Assembly (NCBI GenBank): GCA_001969505.1
Contig: LSSK01001819.1
Span: forward strand, 1-11,298
Length of the DNA stretch: 11,298 bases
Source: Zancudomyces culisetae
Taxonomy: Eukaryota; Kickxellomycota; Harpellomycetes; Harpellales; Legeriomycetaceae
Reading direction: 5' to 3'
Shown: positions 1 to 7,571 of the stretch, piece by piece
Layout: the number at the start of each line of letters is the position of its first letter
How positions within the stretch are numbered: the stretch's first letter is position 1
The notes under the pieces: generated by a model
Seen by the model: the letters and a program-made list of their open reading frames with translations, nothing else
The model's database searches: none
Told to the model about the DNA's origin: nothing
Made by a program: the position numbers and the translations under genes

Positions 1-148
1 GATGATGAAGGTGGGAGATTGATAGTCATTTTATTTTATATTTTGTGATCGATTAAGTTAGGGTTATTTAAGGAGTTTATATTCATTAAAAAAATCATTA
101 AAATAAATATAAAACAAAATAAGCAAAAGATATTTTAACAGCTTATTG

Positions 149-618
149 GCCTTGATAAAAGGTTCAGGTTTTATCATTTATCAGTTTTCTGAATAATCGA
201 AACCGATACTATCACCTTTTGCATGTTTCGACCTTAGTTCCAGTATTTTTATCCGAATTGCAGCATCGTGGTCCAAAATGTTGTTCTTCCTTCAAACTGA
301 AGTTTAGCTCTTTCAACTTGAACCTTACTGTTTCCTTCTCCTTTTCTGCTTCAACTCTCGCAATTTTCAATTTTTTTAAAGTTCGATTCTGGCACCTTCA
401 TTTAAATTCTTAAACTGAAGCTTTGTGCACTCAAGTATAAGGCTCTGCACCGGCCAAGGAATAATCAATATAAATGAAGCATATTCTACAGTGACTAAAT
501 TCTCTACAACTAATGAATTATACGAGTGAATAAATAATCAAATATTATAATAAAGGTGATGTTTGTTAGTCTCTTTATCAAGTTTGAGGTGATCTTTTTA
601 TATTGAACTAGTTTCCAT
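149..618 (-). pseudogene. Decayed copy A of an unknown gene (tandem with copy B)
   Basis: Read on the minus strand, an ATG at 618 opens the peptide METSSI and then meets a stop. Coding-looking segments continue in shifting frames. A charged, coiled-coil-like stretch lies at about 260-375 (KLKIARVEAEKEKE, then FKLKELNFSLKEEQ). A tail containing KPEP and KANK lies at about 149-180. The order matches copy B at 1707-2103: the same start context, then a Lys/Glu-rich block, then a KP-x-P tail. The nucleotide identity around the ATG is strong; the downstream match is weak and was judged by eye. No open frame spans the region, so I call it a relic. It could instead be repeat DNA that is not derived from a gene. 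Function unknown. Confidence 0.38.
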
Positions 619-690
619 ATTCAGTACTTGTGAATTTTTTATTTTGGTTACAGATATATGATATAGTAGTTCTTTTCAGTATAATAAATA
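599..690. repeat. Diverged direct repeat, copy 1
   Basis: This stretch resembles 2083-2175 in the same orientation. The best-conserved core is about 33 nt around CCATATTCAGTACT (615-628 here), with only about three differences. Weaker similarity continues rightwards through an AGATATA block. On the minus strand the core covers the proposed start codon of copy A and its upstream flank, so the repeat may be the duplicated 5' end of a gene. A degenerate terminal repeat of a mobile element is an alternative. Confidence 0.7.
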
Positions 691-1706
691 ATCTTGAAAA
701 GTATATTCACAAATATAATGGTTCTTTGTAAGGAAAAAAAGTCAACTCAGCATCATTAAATTATTTGGAGTTTATGTAATATATTGATTGAACAAAGAAA
801 AGTACCAAAATCAATGAATGTTTCAACAACTCTTTGCCAGTAGAATGAGAGAATGTATTGGGTTTGGCAAAAGTAAAAGATGGAATGTTCTTTCAAAAAG
901 TGATAATACTAATAGATTTATTTACTTCTTTATGCTTTTATTATAACACTACCAATGTGGTGAAAGTTTAGCATCTTGAATTATTCGTTTAAAGTATTTC
1001 TATTTATCTATTTTGTAAAATGACCTTTGCAGCATAAACTGGTTGAATTTTTACACCATTTAATATGTGTGTATCCAATTAATATAAACGTTATTCAAAT
1101 CAAGGCACAAAGAGAAAATATAGATCTTTAGGTTAACCAAATTCATTGAACAAAGAGATAATACAAAGACCTTTAGTTCGACTAGCGTCAAATCATAAAG
1201 AGATAACACAAAGAGCATCTATAGTGTGAATAGTGTCTTAGTAGGACAAATGAAATAACAGAAAGGAGATAACAGTCTGAGTAAACATACTTGGGGTTGT
1301 TTTTTTATTGATAATGATTGTTATTATTTTAGTTTTACTATTTTTGTAAATTTTGGACCGCTAAGAAAAATATAAAAAGGGAGACAGAGAACCGTCAGAA
1401 ACGGTAGAGTAAGTTGTCTAGTGAACTAAACCTATTTTATAGATAGTATTAGTTCCACTTGTTTCAACTTGAAGCTTTTTAAATAATTATTATTAGCCAA
1501 ACGAAATTAACATCAGTCTTATTGTAGCAGGAAAAAAGAGGGGGGGCAGACAAATTCTTCATTTGGAGAATGGAGCTAGCGAGAGATTGAGGGTCAATGT
1601 ACATGGTTTGTAGCTCTTATCGAATCGAAGGAAATGTTTATTAATGAATAATTCAAAATCGTTAAAAACATTGATAAAAGGATTGAAAGCAAACGGCAAA
1701 TGTCAT
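691..1706. other. Non-coding spacer between the two decayed gene copies
   Basis: I see no convincing gene, tRNA or intact element here. The stretch is AT-rich with stops in all frames. It contains the 44-45 nt imperfect tandem repeats at 1107-1226. A small hairpin lies at 1391-1405 (ACCGT, 5-nt loop, ACGGT), and a run of six G lies near 1541. Confidence 0.6.
1107..1226. repeat. Three imperfect 44-45 nt tandem repeats
   Basis: Copies begin near 1107, 1151 and 1196. Each starts with a CAAAGAGA-like or TAAAGAGA-like block followed by an AT-rich segment. Copies 2 and 3 agree best (AAAGAGATAAYACAAAGA). The repeats lie in the spacer and show no reading frame. Copy boundaries were judged by eye. 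Confidence 0.5.
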
Positions 1707-2103
1707 TCTGGCTTTTAGATGTTGAGGGTTTGGCTTCTGTTTGGATTTATATCGCTTTCTTAGCTTGTCAACATCAGGAGCACCCTTGGGATTTTATCAA
1801 CCATATTATCCTGTCCCTTTTGTAATTTTTCTTTCTCGAATTCATGTTTTTTTTCCTCAAATTCATATCTCCATTTCTCATCAAAGTAGTTTTTGATTTG
1901 TATACCTAAAAGTATTACTAAGTTCGAATATTTCGGACTCAGTATTATTTTAGGTATAAAGCCCTCCATGATTATTTCAAGTTCAAGTAAATAGTCGGTT
2001 TGTAGTATTAATTCAGGTCTTGCTAATATGATTAGGGAAATAAAGTTTGTTAAACTAAATATTGTGATTGTTGATGGGTTTTTTGTATTGAACTGGTTGC
2101 CAT
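1707..2103 (-). pseudogene. Decayed copy B of an unknown gene
   Basis: On the minus strand an ATG at 2103 opens MATSSIQKTHQQSQYLV and then hits a stop. A second frame, open from about 2123 to 1760, carries a charged segment (EKWRYEFEEKKHEFEKEKLQ) and ends at a stop. A third frame continues across 1790-1680 with KGAPDVDKLRKRYK followed by KPNPQHLKAR. Frame changes at roughly 2050 and 1790 would rejoin these into one protein, so this looks like a gene broken by at least two frameshifts. The layout mirrors copy A 1485 bp away. An alternative is a short living gene spliced from these frames, but I see no matching donor and acceptor signals. The family is not recognised. Confidence 0.42.
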
Positions 2104-2175
2104 ATTCAGTACTGGTGAAGTTTTATTTCAGTTGTAGATATACTCTATACTTGTTTTTCCAAGTACTATAAACAT
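2083..2175. repeat. Diverged direct repeat, copy 2
   Basis: Partner of 599-690, with the conserved core CCATATTCAGTACT starting at 2100. It covers the proposed start codon and upstream flank of decayed copy B. Divergence is higher to the right of the core, as expected for an old duplication. Confidence 0.7.
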
Positions 2176-2544
2176 ATTATTCGGTATTTATATAATTATT
2201 TTTTTTTGGCAGAAAATAAAAGGTTTCTAAAAAAACAGTCTAAAATCTAAACTCATCCTATTCCCCTTCGACTCTCTAGAGTCTCCATACCTGATGATGA
2301 GCGCTGGTTATGAAATCTAATTGCTCATCCCCCCGAGATTTTGGCTCTACACTTTAGCTTGTTATCATCATTCAGATACACATTATCAATAATTAATAGC
2401 CATTGGTTTGATGGTTAAAGAATATTATATTACAAAAATAATTATAATGCAATTTATTAGCAGCAAAAAATACTATTTGTACCAAAGCAAACTAAATAAA
2501 ATAGCAATAATTAAAACAAATAAAACAGGGGGCAAGTCGATGAC
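2176..2544. other. RPL7 downstream region with two hairpins
   Basis: No gene is seen. Two inverted repeats lie close together: GACTC-(4 nt)-GAGTC at about 2269-2282, and GATGAGC at 2296-2302 pairing with GCTCATC at 2323-2329 across a 20-nt loop. The stretch next to the RPL7 stop is AT-rich and should hold its 3' UTR and poly(A) site. An ATGATGA inside the second hairpin resembles a C box, but no D box follows on the plus strand. Confidence 0.5.
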
Positions 2545-4417
2545 TTAGTTCATTTGGCGGATGAGGTTGTTGATCTTGTCCTCACGGTCTCCGAATGAAC
2601 CATTGTCATTGTAGTGTCTGGATTTCTTTCCAGTCCAGCCACCGTTTGGTGAAGACAACTTGAATGGCCACAAGAAGGTGTTAGCCTGCTTGAAGTTTGG
2701 TCCAACTGTAAAGATTTCGTGTACCAAATCTTCAATACAGATGATTCCGAATTTGCCCAAAGCTTGTTGGATGACAGCGTTCTCAGAGATTGGGATTCTT
2801 TGACCATGAACCTTTCCGAATCCACGCTTGTAAATGAGTTCGCGGACGGATTTGAGGTTTGGCTCTCCAAAGGCTACATATGGGTTGACCAATTGCAACA
2901 TTTGCTTGGTAGCCTTGGTAAGTCTTACAAAGACACCATTGTTGATCTGCAAGAGACGGAGGAGTTGAAGAATCTTTCTTGGCTTTGGTGGAATGTTGTT
3001 GATACCCTTGGTACGAATGACAAAGGCCAACTTGGCTTCCTCTGGAATGTAGAAGTTTCCAGCACGCTTGGCTTGACGCTTGTATGTAACCTCAGCCTTC
3101 TCCTTGTCTCTGTACTCCTTGATGTATTGTTCAGCTCTCTTGAAGATAACTTTTCTGTTGGTTCTGGTGGTCTATTTACAAAGATCAGACAAAAAACATT
3201 AGAAAAATGTTCAAAATTGCGGTTGACAGAAAAGGTTCATTAAATGTCAGTAACAATCATCCCCGAAAGATGGTATTTGTATAAAAGCTTTGTTTAATGT
3301 GTCTCACTGCACTTTATTTTTCCCAAAATAAAATTGCTAACTTCTTTTTTTTAAAAGCTTGGTTATAATCACTTTGTTACAACGAATAGCTAAATTCGCT
3401 TTAGCTGACAATAGACATAGTTGTAAAATATACTTACTCTCTTCTTAGCTTTGATGGCAGCAATCTTGGATTCAGCCTTCTTTGCGGCATCCTTGCGTTG
3501 TTTAATCAAGGTTTCTGGGGCTTGAACTTGTCTTTATTGTAGTTAAAAGGTTCTTGCGTTAATTATTGTTGTACAACCAGAATTCATTTTTATTTAAAAT
3601 AAAATGCAATTCTTTCGGCTGATACCAATAGATTTAATTAGAAGGATACACTTGTTCACTATCCTTAGTTACATTGTCTGAGTGCTTTTGCAAACACACA
3701 AACAAAGTATATAGAAAGCAAACTTCGACATCCTAGCTAACAATTCGCCTGTCATTTTACATCGTCAGTACTTGAAATGAAATAAAACTCCAGATCCAAC
3801 TGCCATTGTATTGTAAAATGACAGATATTTCCTCAGTAAAATTCAGTGCTCTAGCTAACAAGAATTATACCTCGTCCAACTGCTGAATGGTATATTCTTT
3901 ATTCTTTCAGTGAGACTCACCAAAGTAAACCAAGTACAAGTTGTCATATATTTAAAGGAAACTATTTACTCCAAACCAACTCTCATTTCGCAAAAAATAA
4001 AAGTTGATTTTCAATAATAATCCTCAACACGCCCTTACATGCTTAAATAATAATACCACATCCATTCTCCTTCACCACTATTCCCCTCGAATGAGATGAT
4101 GATATAGTTATTAAAGCTTAAGGATTACCTGTACCCACCAAACGAATGGCCCTAGAAAAAAGACATCACATCACACATCATCATGACACCCCTGTATCCC
4201 AATACTCGTGCTTTTGACAGATATCTGCCCAAAATTTAACGAAGATGAGAGAGACCCCTTCAAACAATAATATAGAGTCTTCAAAGAGTAGAAAGGCAAC
4301 ACAAAAAACATTGCTCTTCAATCAAATAGATCTGCCCTTGGCGCCAACACCCAAGTTTCTTCTTTTCATGCTTTGTGCATCCACAAGCCACGATTTACTA
4401 TATACTTACCCTGTCAT
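2545..4417 (-). CDS. RPL7: Large-subunit ribosomal protein uL30 (Rpl7), three exons
   Basis: Component of the cytosolic 60S ribosomal subunit. Proposed exons on the minus strand are 4417-4410, 3531-3438 and 3171-2545, giving 242 residues against 244 in S. cerevisiae Rpl7A. Exon 3 carries the conserved core: [19 protein letters not shown], then [24 protein letters not shown], and the end [17 protein letters not shown]. Exon 2 encodes the lysine-rich N-terminal helix ([13 protein letters not shown]). Exon 1 supplies only Met-Thr plus two bases of Gly; it was chosen because its GTAAGTATAT donor matches that of exon 2 and its phase fits. A two-intron layout, with breaks near codon 3 and codon 34, is also known in S. 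cerevisiae RPL7. Exons 2 and 3 are secure. Exon 1 is an inference, because the intron 1 acceptor AAAG is not the usual YAG. Confidence 0.93.
3172..3437 (-). other. RPL7 intron 2 (266 nt)
   Basis: The donor is GTAAGT at 3437-3432 and the acceptor is TAG ending at 3172, with a CTAAT branch candidate at 3202-3198, 27 nt before the acceptor. Phase 0 joining of KAKKR to TTRTNRK restores the family reading frame. It contains the rRNA-complementary snoRNA guide. Confidence 0.88.
3241..3313 (-). ncRNA. Candidate C/D-box snoRNA, snR39/snR59 (U32) type
   Basis: On the minus strand, positions 3274-3262 read ACCATCTTTCGGG. This is perfectly complementary to the conserved 25S rRNA segment CCCGAAAGATGGT, which in S. 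cerevisiae contains the 2'-O-methylated A807. That site is guided by snR39 and snR59, hosted in introns of RPL7A and RPL7B, so the host gene matches too. The boxes are weak: a CTGA D-box candidate lies at about 3249-3246, and a poor C-box-like GTGAGAC at about 3306-3300. Flanking AAGTG and CATTT could form a short terminal stem. The D' box that should abut the guide is not clear. The guide is convincing; the ends given are approximate. Confidence 0.5.
3532..4409 (-). other. RPL7 intron 1 (878 nt)
   Basis: The proposed donor is GTAAGT at 4409-4404 and the acceptor is AAAG ending at 3532. An in-frame TAA just upstream of the acceptor forces exon 2 to start there or 5 nt later. The only nearby branch-like sequence is TTAAC at 3562-3558. 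The intron is unusually long for a yeast. No snoRNA boxes were found in it, and the plus-strand reading frame over 4245-4559 is probably chance. Confidence 0.6.
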
Positions 4418-4603
4418 TTTCAATTATCTTCTATGTGCTGGTTCAACTGATGTCTTATTTACAACCGTGGAATTAAAGTTATTCCCAATCTATTACTATA
4501 TTTATACTTTAAAATTTCTACCAAAAAAAATTTTCAGATTTAGTTTGCACTTTCACTGAATAAAAAAATTTTTTTTAGCGATTTGTGATGAATTTTACAG
4601 GTG

Positions 4604-4617
4604 ATTTTGCGCAAAAT
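4604..4617. promoter_or_regulatory. 14-nt palindrome upstream of RPL7
   Basis: ATTTTGCGCAAAAT is a perfect palindrome about 190 bp upstream of the proposed RPL7 ATG. The right half, continued to 4620, reads GCGCAAAATTTT. This matches GGGCAAAATTTT at 8377-8388, between RPL6 and TOM7, at 11 of 12 bases. It could be a dimer-binding site; function is inferred from position and symmetry only. Confidence 0.35.
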
Positions 4618-4697
4618 TTTTATACGAAATTCGTTTGATGGTTATTATCCATGCAAGTAATTTAGTAATATTTCATTGGATAATGGGCAAATATTCT

Positions 4698-4706
4698 TTA
4701 GGGTTA
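4698..4706. promoter_or_regulatory. Tbf1-like site upstream of RPL7
   Basis: TTAGGGTTA lies about 280 bp upstream of the RPL7 ATG. TTAGGG-type sites are bound by Tbf1, which drives ribosomal protein genes in many yeasts outside the Saccharomyces clade. The motif is short. A second copy at 58-66 has no ribosomal gene beside it. Confidence 0.4.
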
Positions 4707-5106
4707 GTTTTATTTAATTTTTGACGATTTGATTTGTGCTGAAAGTCTGGCTGTTTAATTTTGATTTGCTGGATAATTACCAATCACGTCAATTCAGTTC
4801 AAACCAAATTCTTATTTCAATAACTCCAAAACTATTACACAACCAGTCCCACCATCACATTACCATCACTCTCTAAGTGAGGACCAACTTGCTGAGTTAT
4901 GGATTGTTACATAGTGCACGTCCTGTACTGAATAATATCATACATCTCCCCCTTTTTCCAAACCTTGGTTCTAAAGTGTACTAGTCTTTGCAAGCGCCAT
5001 CCACTCCCACCTTTTATTTATTTTCATTTTGAAACAATGGGTATATAGTTAAATCAGCTCTTAGAATTTCACACACACTTGTACTCTGCTAGTGCTAGTA
5101 AATACT

Positions 5107-5150
5107 GTAATACATAATATATAATACATAATATGTAATACGTAATATAA
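5107..5150. repeat. AT-rich imperfect tandem repeat
   Basis: A TAATACATAATAT-like unit is repeated about three times with small changes (TAATACATAATATG, TAATACGTAATATA). This is simple-sequence DNA in the RPL7-SBA1 spacer. Confidence 0.6.
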
Positions 5151-5497
5151 ATTAAATATTAAAGATATACTTCGTTCTCGCTCCCGCTATTTGTATTTAT
5201 GAGTTTTATTGCAATTAGTTTGGATTATCCTTTATACTTTGGATTTTCTTGAGCAATATCAAAAGTTTACAAATATTGCTGTATTTACCATCTCATTTTC
5301 ATATAGTTTCTGTTCATATCTCAGCTAGTCATATCCTCCTCTTTGTGCAAAATAAAGTCCTCGATCACATCCCTCCCCCTCTGGTATAACCAACTTTAGA
5401 TGGAGAGATGTTTCGAGAAAAATTCTTTATCCCAGATTTGTTTAGCTGATAGGCTTATAAAGTTCCACAGGATTCCATTTATTTCTCTAGTTTCAGC

Positions 5498-5523
5498 TTT
5501 TTTATTTTTTATTTTTTATTTTT
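5498..5523. repeat. TTTTTTA simple repeat
   Basis: About three head-to-tail units of TTTTTTA followed by a T run, about 410 bp upstream of the SBA1 start. It may act as a nucleosome-depleted poly(dA:dT) tract, but this is not specific. Confidence 0.6.
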
Positions 5524-5930
5524 TTGCAAAATGAAGTGCATTCCTAGGAAAAATCTCTTGCAAAATGATACCTTCGACTTCTTTCCTGGCGAGTCTTTGC
5601 AGTAGTGTGGTTTTAGCGTAGTTTGAATTGCCTAATTACATATTGCATATTCCGTTTTTAGGTATTCTAAAAGAAATTCGATTTTTTATTGTTATTATTG
5701 GTGATGGAAAAATTGCACATTTATTCTTCCATGCATAGTGAGGCAAATTTCCTAAACGTAAATAAATCACTTTGCAATACAACAAAGTAAATAATTTTTT
5801 TTGAGAGAATTGTTTTATTTCTGTATAAGAGTAAAACTCCCACCACCCTAGACAAGTTCACTAATCAAAAATATTTCGAAATTTCGTTACAAGAAACGGA
5901 AATCAAGCAAACTCAGATATACAAGTAAAG

Positions 5931-6724
5931 ATGGATGAAAGGTAAGCAGTAAAAACAAAAACTAGTACTACACTTCATCTTTGCAGATGACCAATTGCAC
6001 ATTTTTTATGTACCTTTTCTTGTATACTTTTTATTCGGATTCCTCAAATGAGAAATAACATAAAGATCTAATATATATTTCAATTCACAGAGTAAATCTA
6101 CCAGAAGTTCTTTGGGCACAACGACCAACCGAATTGTATGTAACTATCAATCTGGCAGATTGCAAAATCGAAACCCTAGATCTTACTGAAAACAAAATCA
6201 AGTTTCGAGGAAAATCGCATGATAAATTGTATGGATTTGAACTAGAGTTCTGCAAGGCCATAGATGTGGAGAACAGCCAGTACAGCAGCACCAAAAAGGA
6301 TGAGCAGAGCAGTCGAAACATATTCATGGTGCTCGCAAAGAAGGACAAGGAGGATACCGAATACTGGCCTAGACTTTATGCCGGAAAGGGCAGATTGAAC
6401 TTTGTAAAGACAGATTTCTCACGATGGAAAGATGAGGACGAAAGCGAGGATGAGGCACCAAATCCAATGGGAGGACTTGGCGGGGGATTCCCAGGGATGG
6501 AGGGAATGGACTTTTCAAAGTTCGGGGGAGGAGAAGGTGCAGGAGGCTTTGATCCCAGCCAGTTCTCAATGGGTGATATGGGTGACATGGCTGGTATGGC
6601 CGATCAAGAAGAATCATCTAGCAGCCATAGTGACAGCGAGGAGGAAAAGGAGCAAGAGAAGGAACAAGAAGAGCAACAAGGAAAGCAACAAGAAAAGGAG
6701 GAAGTGCAAAACGTACAAGAATAA
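5931..6724 (+). CDS. SBA1: Hsp90 co-chaperone p23 (Sba1), two exons
   Basis: p23 binds the ATP-bound, closed form of Hsp90 and slows its ATPase in the cytosol and nucleus. The join of 5931-5941 and 6091-6724 gives 214 residues, close to the 216 of S. cerevisiae Sba1. The CS domain occupies about residues 4-105. It begins with the family signature VLWAQR and ends in the conserved EYWPRL segment and FVKTDFSRWKDEDE. Residues of about 112-158 are rich in Gly, Met and Phe (GGLGGGFPGMEGMDFSKFGG), like the Sba1 tail. The last 45 or so residues are acidic and Gln-rich. Exon 1 encodes only MDE plus part of Arg. Joining at AG|A gives MDERVNLPEVLWAQR, which places the start just before the CS domain as in relatives. 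It converges on RPL6. Confidence 0.95.
5942..6090 (+). other. SBA1 intron (149 nt) with an internal decoy acceptor
   Basis: The donor is GTAAGC and the acceptor is CACAG ending at 6090, with a CTAAT branch candidate at 6068-6072, 19 nt before it. A second acceptor-like TTTGCAG ends at 5986 after a TACTAC sequence. Using that one would place a TGA at codon 5. Confidence 0.88.
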
Positions 6725-6822
6725 AGCAGACAATGAAAAGAAAAAAACAAGATCGAGGTCATTAGTATTAATCACATAATAGTTTATTTATTCATATTTA
6801 TAAAAACTATAATAAAATATAC
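6725..6822. terminator. Convergent 3' ends of SBA1 and RPL6
   Basis: Only 98 bp separate the two stop codons. The strip is AT-rich, with AATAAA-like and TATATA-like stretches (around 6800-6820) readable on both strands. The two transcripts probably share or overlap their poly(A) signals. Confidence 0.5.
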
Positions 6823-7548
6823 TTAAAACTTCATCAAGTGAGGAGCTTGTCCCTTGGTTAGAGAGAATGAAGCCTTGAGGTATGATTTGAGCATTGGAAC
6901 AGCGCTGATGGCCTTTACAAGTTGGGCATCAAGCTCTTTTTGGTCGGCAGCCTTGTGAGCAGGAAGGGTCTTCTTGGCCTCAGCACCCTCACCAAAGAAT
7001 TTTTGTTCGGCATCCTTGGATTTTTCTTCTGTTTCGCGGGCAAAGTATTGGTCGTTGAATTTCTCGCTTACTTTAACGCTTGAAACATCAACCTTGGTTG
7101 AGGTGGCAATTACATATGCTTGGTTGACACGTCTGACTGGAATTCCGTTGACGGCGTATGGTCCGGTAACCAACAAAAGTCCGGATGCCAACTGCTTCAA
7201 AAACACAACCTTCTTTCCTCTGAATCTACCTGCCAACAAAACCAAAACGGTTCCTGGGGTTATTGACTTGCGGAGCTTGGTTGGTCTTACAGTTTTGCGG
7301 GTTTGTTTTGGCTTTGGCTCGGAGTCTGCTGGGTAGAATTTGCTTCCATTGTGCAAAATTGCTGATTCCAAGTCGGTCTTCTTTGCCTTTTGTGCAGCTG
7401 GTTTGCTGGTCTTGGCAGCAACCTTCTCTTCCCGTCGTGGTCCTGCGACTCTCTTTACCTTGTAGGTACCTCTGTTCTTGAATGCTCTGGAGCGTGAAGC
7501 ACGGCTCACTCCTGGAACAATTTGTCTCTTAACATCTGCTCTAGCCAT
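6823..7548 (-). CDS. RPL6: Large-subunit ribosomal protein eL6 (Rpl6)
   Basis: Component of the 60S ribosomal subunit. The 241-residue frame starts with MARADVKRQIVPG. The eL6 core runs from about residue 70 to the end and includes KTVRPTKLRKSITPGTVLVL, the KOW-like LAGRFRGKKVVFLKQL, GPYAVNGIPVRRVNQAYVIA, and the terminal SFSLTKGQAPHLMKF. These match S. cerevisiae Rpl6 closely. That protein has only 176 residues, so this one has roughly 65 extra basic, Ala/Lys-rich residues at the N-terminus, as in animal and many fungal eL6. The ATG is the first in the frame, and a likely leader intron ends 23 nt upstream. It converges on SBA1 and is divergent from TOM7. Confidence 0.97.
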   Translation of the reverse strand: MARADVKRQIVPGVSRASRSRAFKNRGTYKVKRVAGPRREEKVAAKTSKPAAQKAKKTDLESAILHNGSKFYPADSEPKPKQTRKTVRPTKLRKSITPGTVLVLLAGRFRGKKVVFLKQLASGLLLVTGPYAVNGIPVRRVNQAYVIATSTKVDVSSVKVSEKFNDQYFARETEEKSKDAEQKFFGEGAEAKKTLPAHKAADQKELDAQLVKAISAVPMLKSYLKASFSLTKGQAPHLMKF

Positions 7549-7571
7549 CTTTTCTTTCGATTATTATAAAT

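Larger units (their letters stand above)
4418..5930. other. Intergenic region between the divergent genes RPL7 and SBA1
   Basis: About 1.5 kb with no gene that I can support. It should hold the promoters of both genes. Notable sites are a 14-nt perfect palindrome ATTTTGCGCAAAAT (4604-4617), a TGGGCAAA block near 4684, a TTAGGGTTA site (4698-4706), an AT-rich imperfect repeat near 5107-5150, and a T-rich TTTTTTA array near 5498-5523. No tRNA-like A and B box pair with a foldable cloverleaf was seen. Confidence 0.6.

Noticed and set aside
381-398. tRNA B-box-like GTTCGATTC followed by TGGCACC
   Set aside because: The flanking five bases on each side do not pair into a T stem, and no A box or cloverleaf is present.
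219-413. A 64-codon plus-strand frame
   Set aside because: The opposite strand carries the Lys/Glu-rich coding-like segment shared in type with copy B; this frame is its mirror.
2294-2300. ATGATGA resembling a snoRNA C box
   Set aside because: No CTGA D box follows within a usable distance on the plus strand, and no rRNA complementarity was seen.
2719-3243. Long plus-strand frame opposite RPL7
   Set aside because: It is a shadow of the conserved uL30 exon on the minus strand.
4168-4190. C-box-like ATGATGATG on the minus strand in RPL7 intron 1
   Set aside because: No D box lies within about 100 nt downstream on that strand; the sequence is a short CATCA-type simple repeat.
4245-4559. A 104-codon plus-strand frame overlapping RPL7 exon 1 and intron 1
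   Set aside because: It lies antisense to the RPL7 start, has AT-driven composition (poly-Tyr/Phe/Leu), no recognisable domain and no supporting context.
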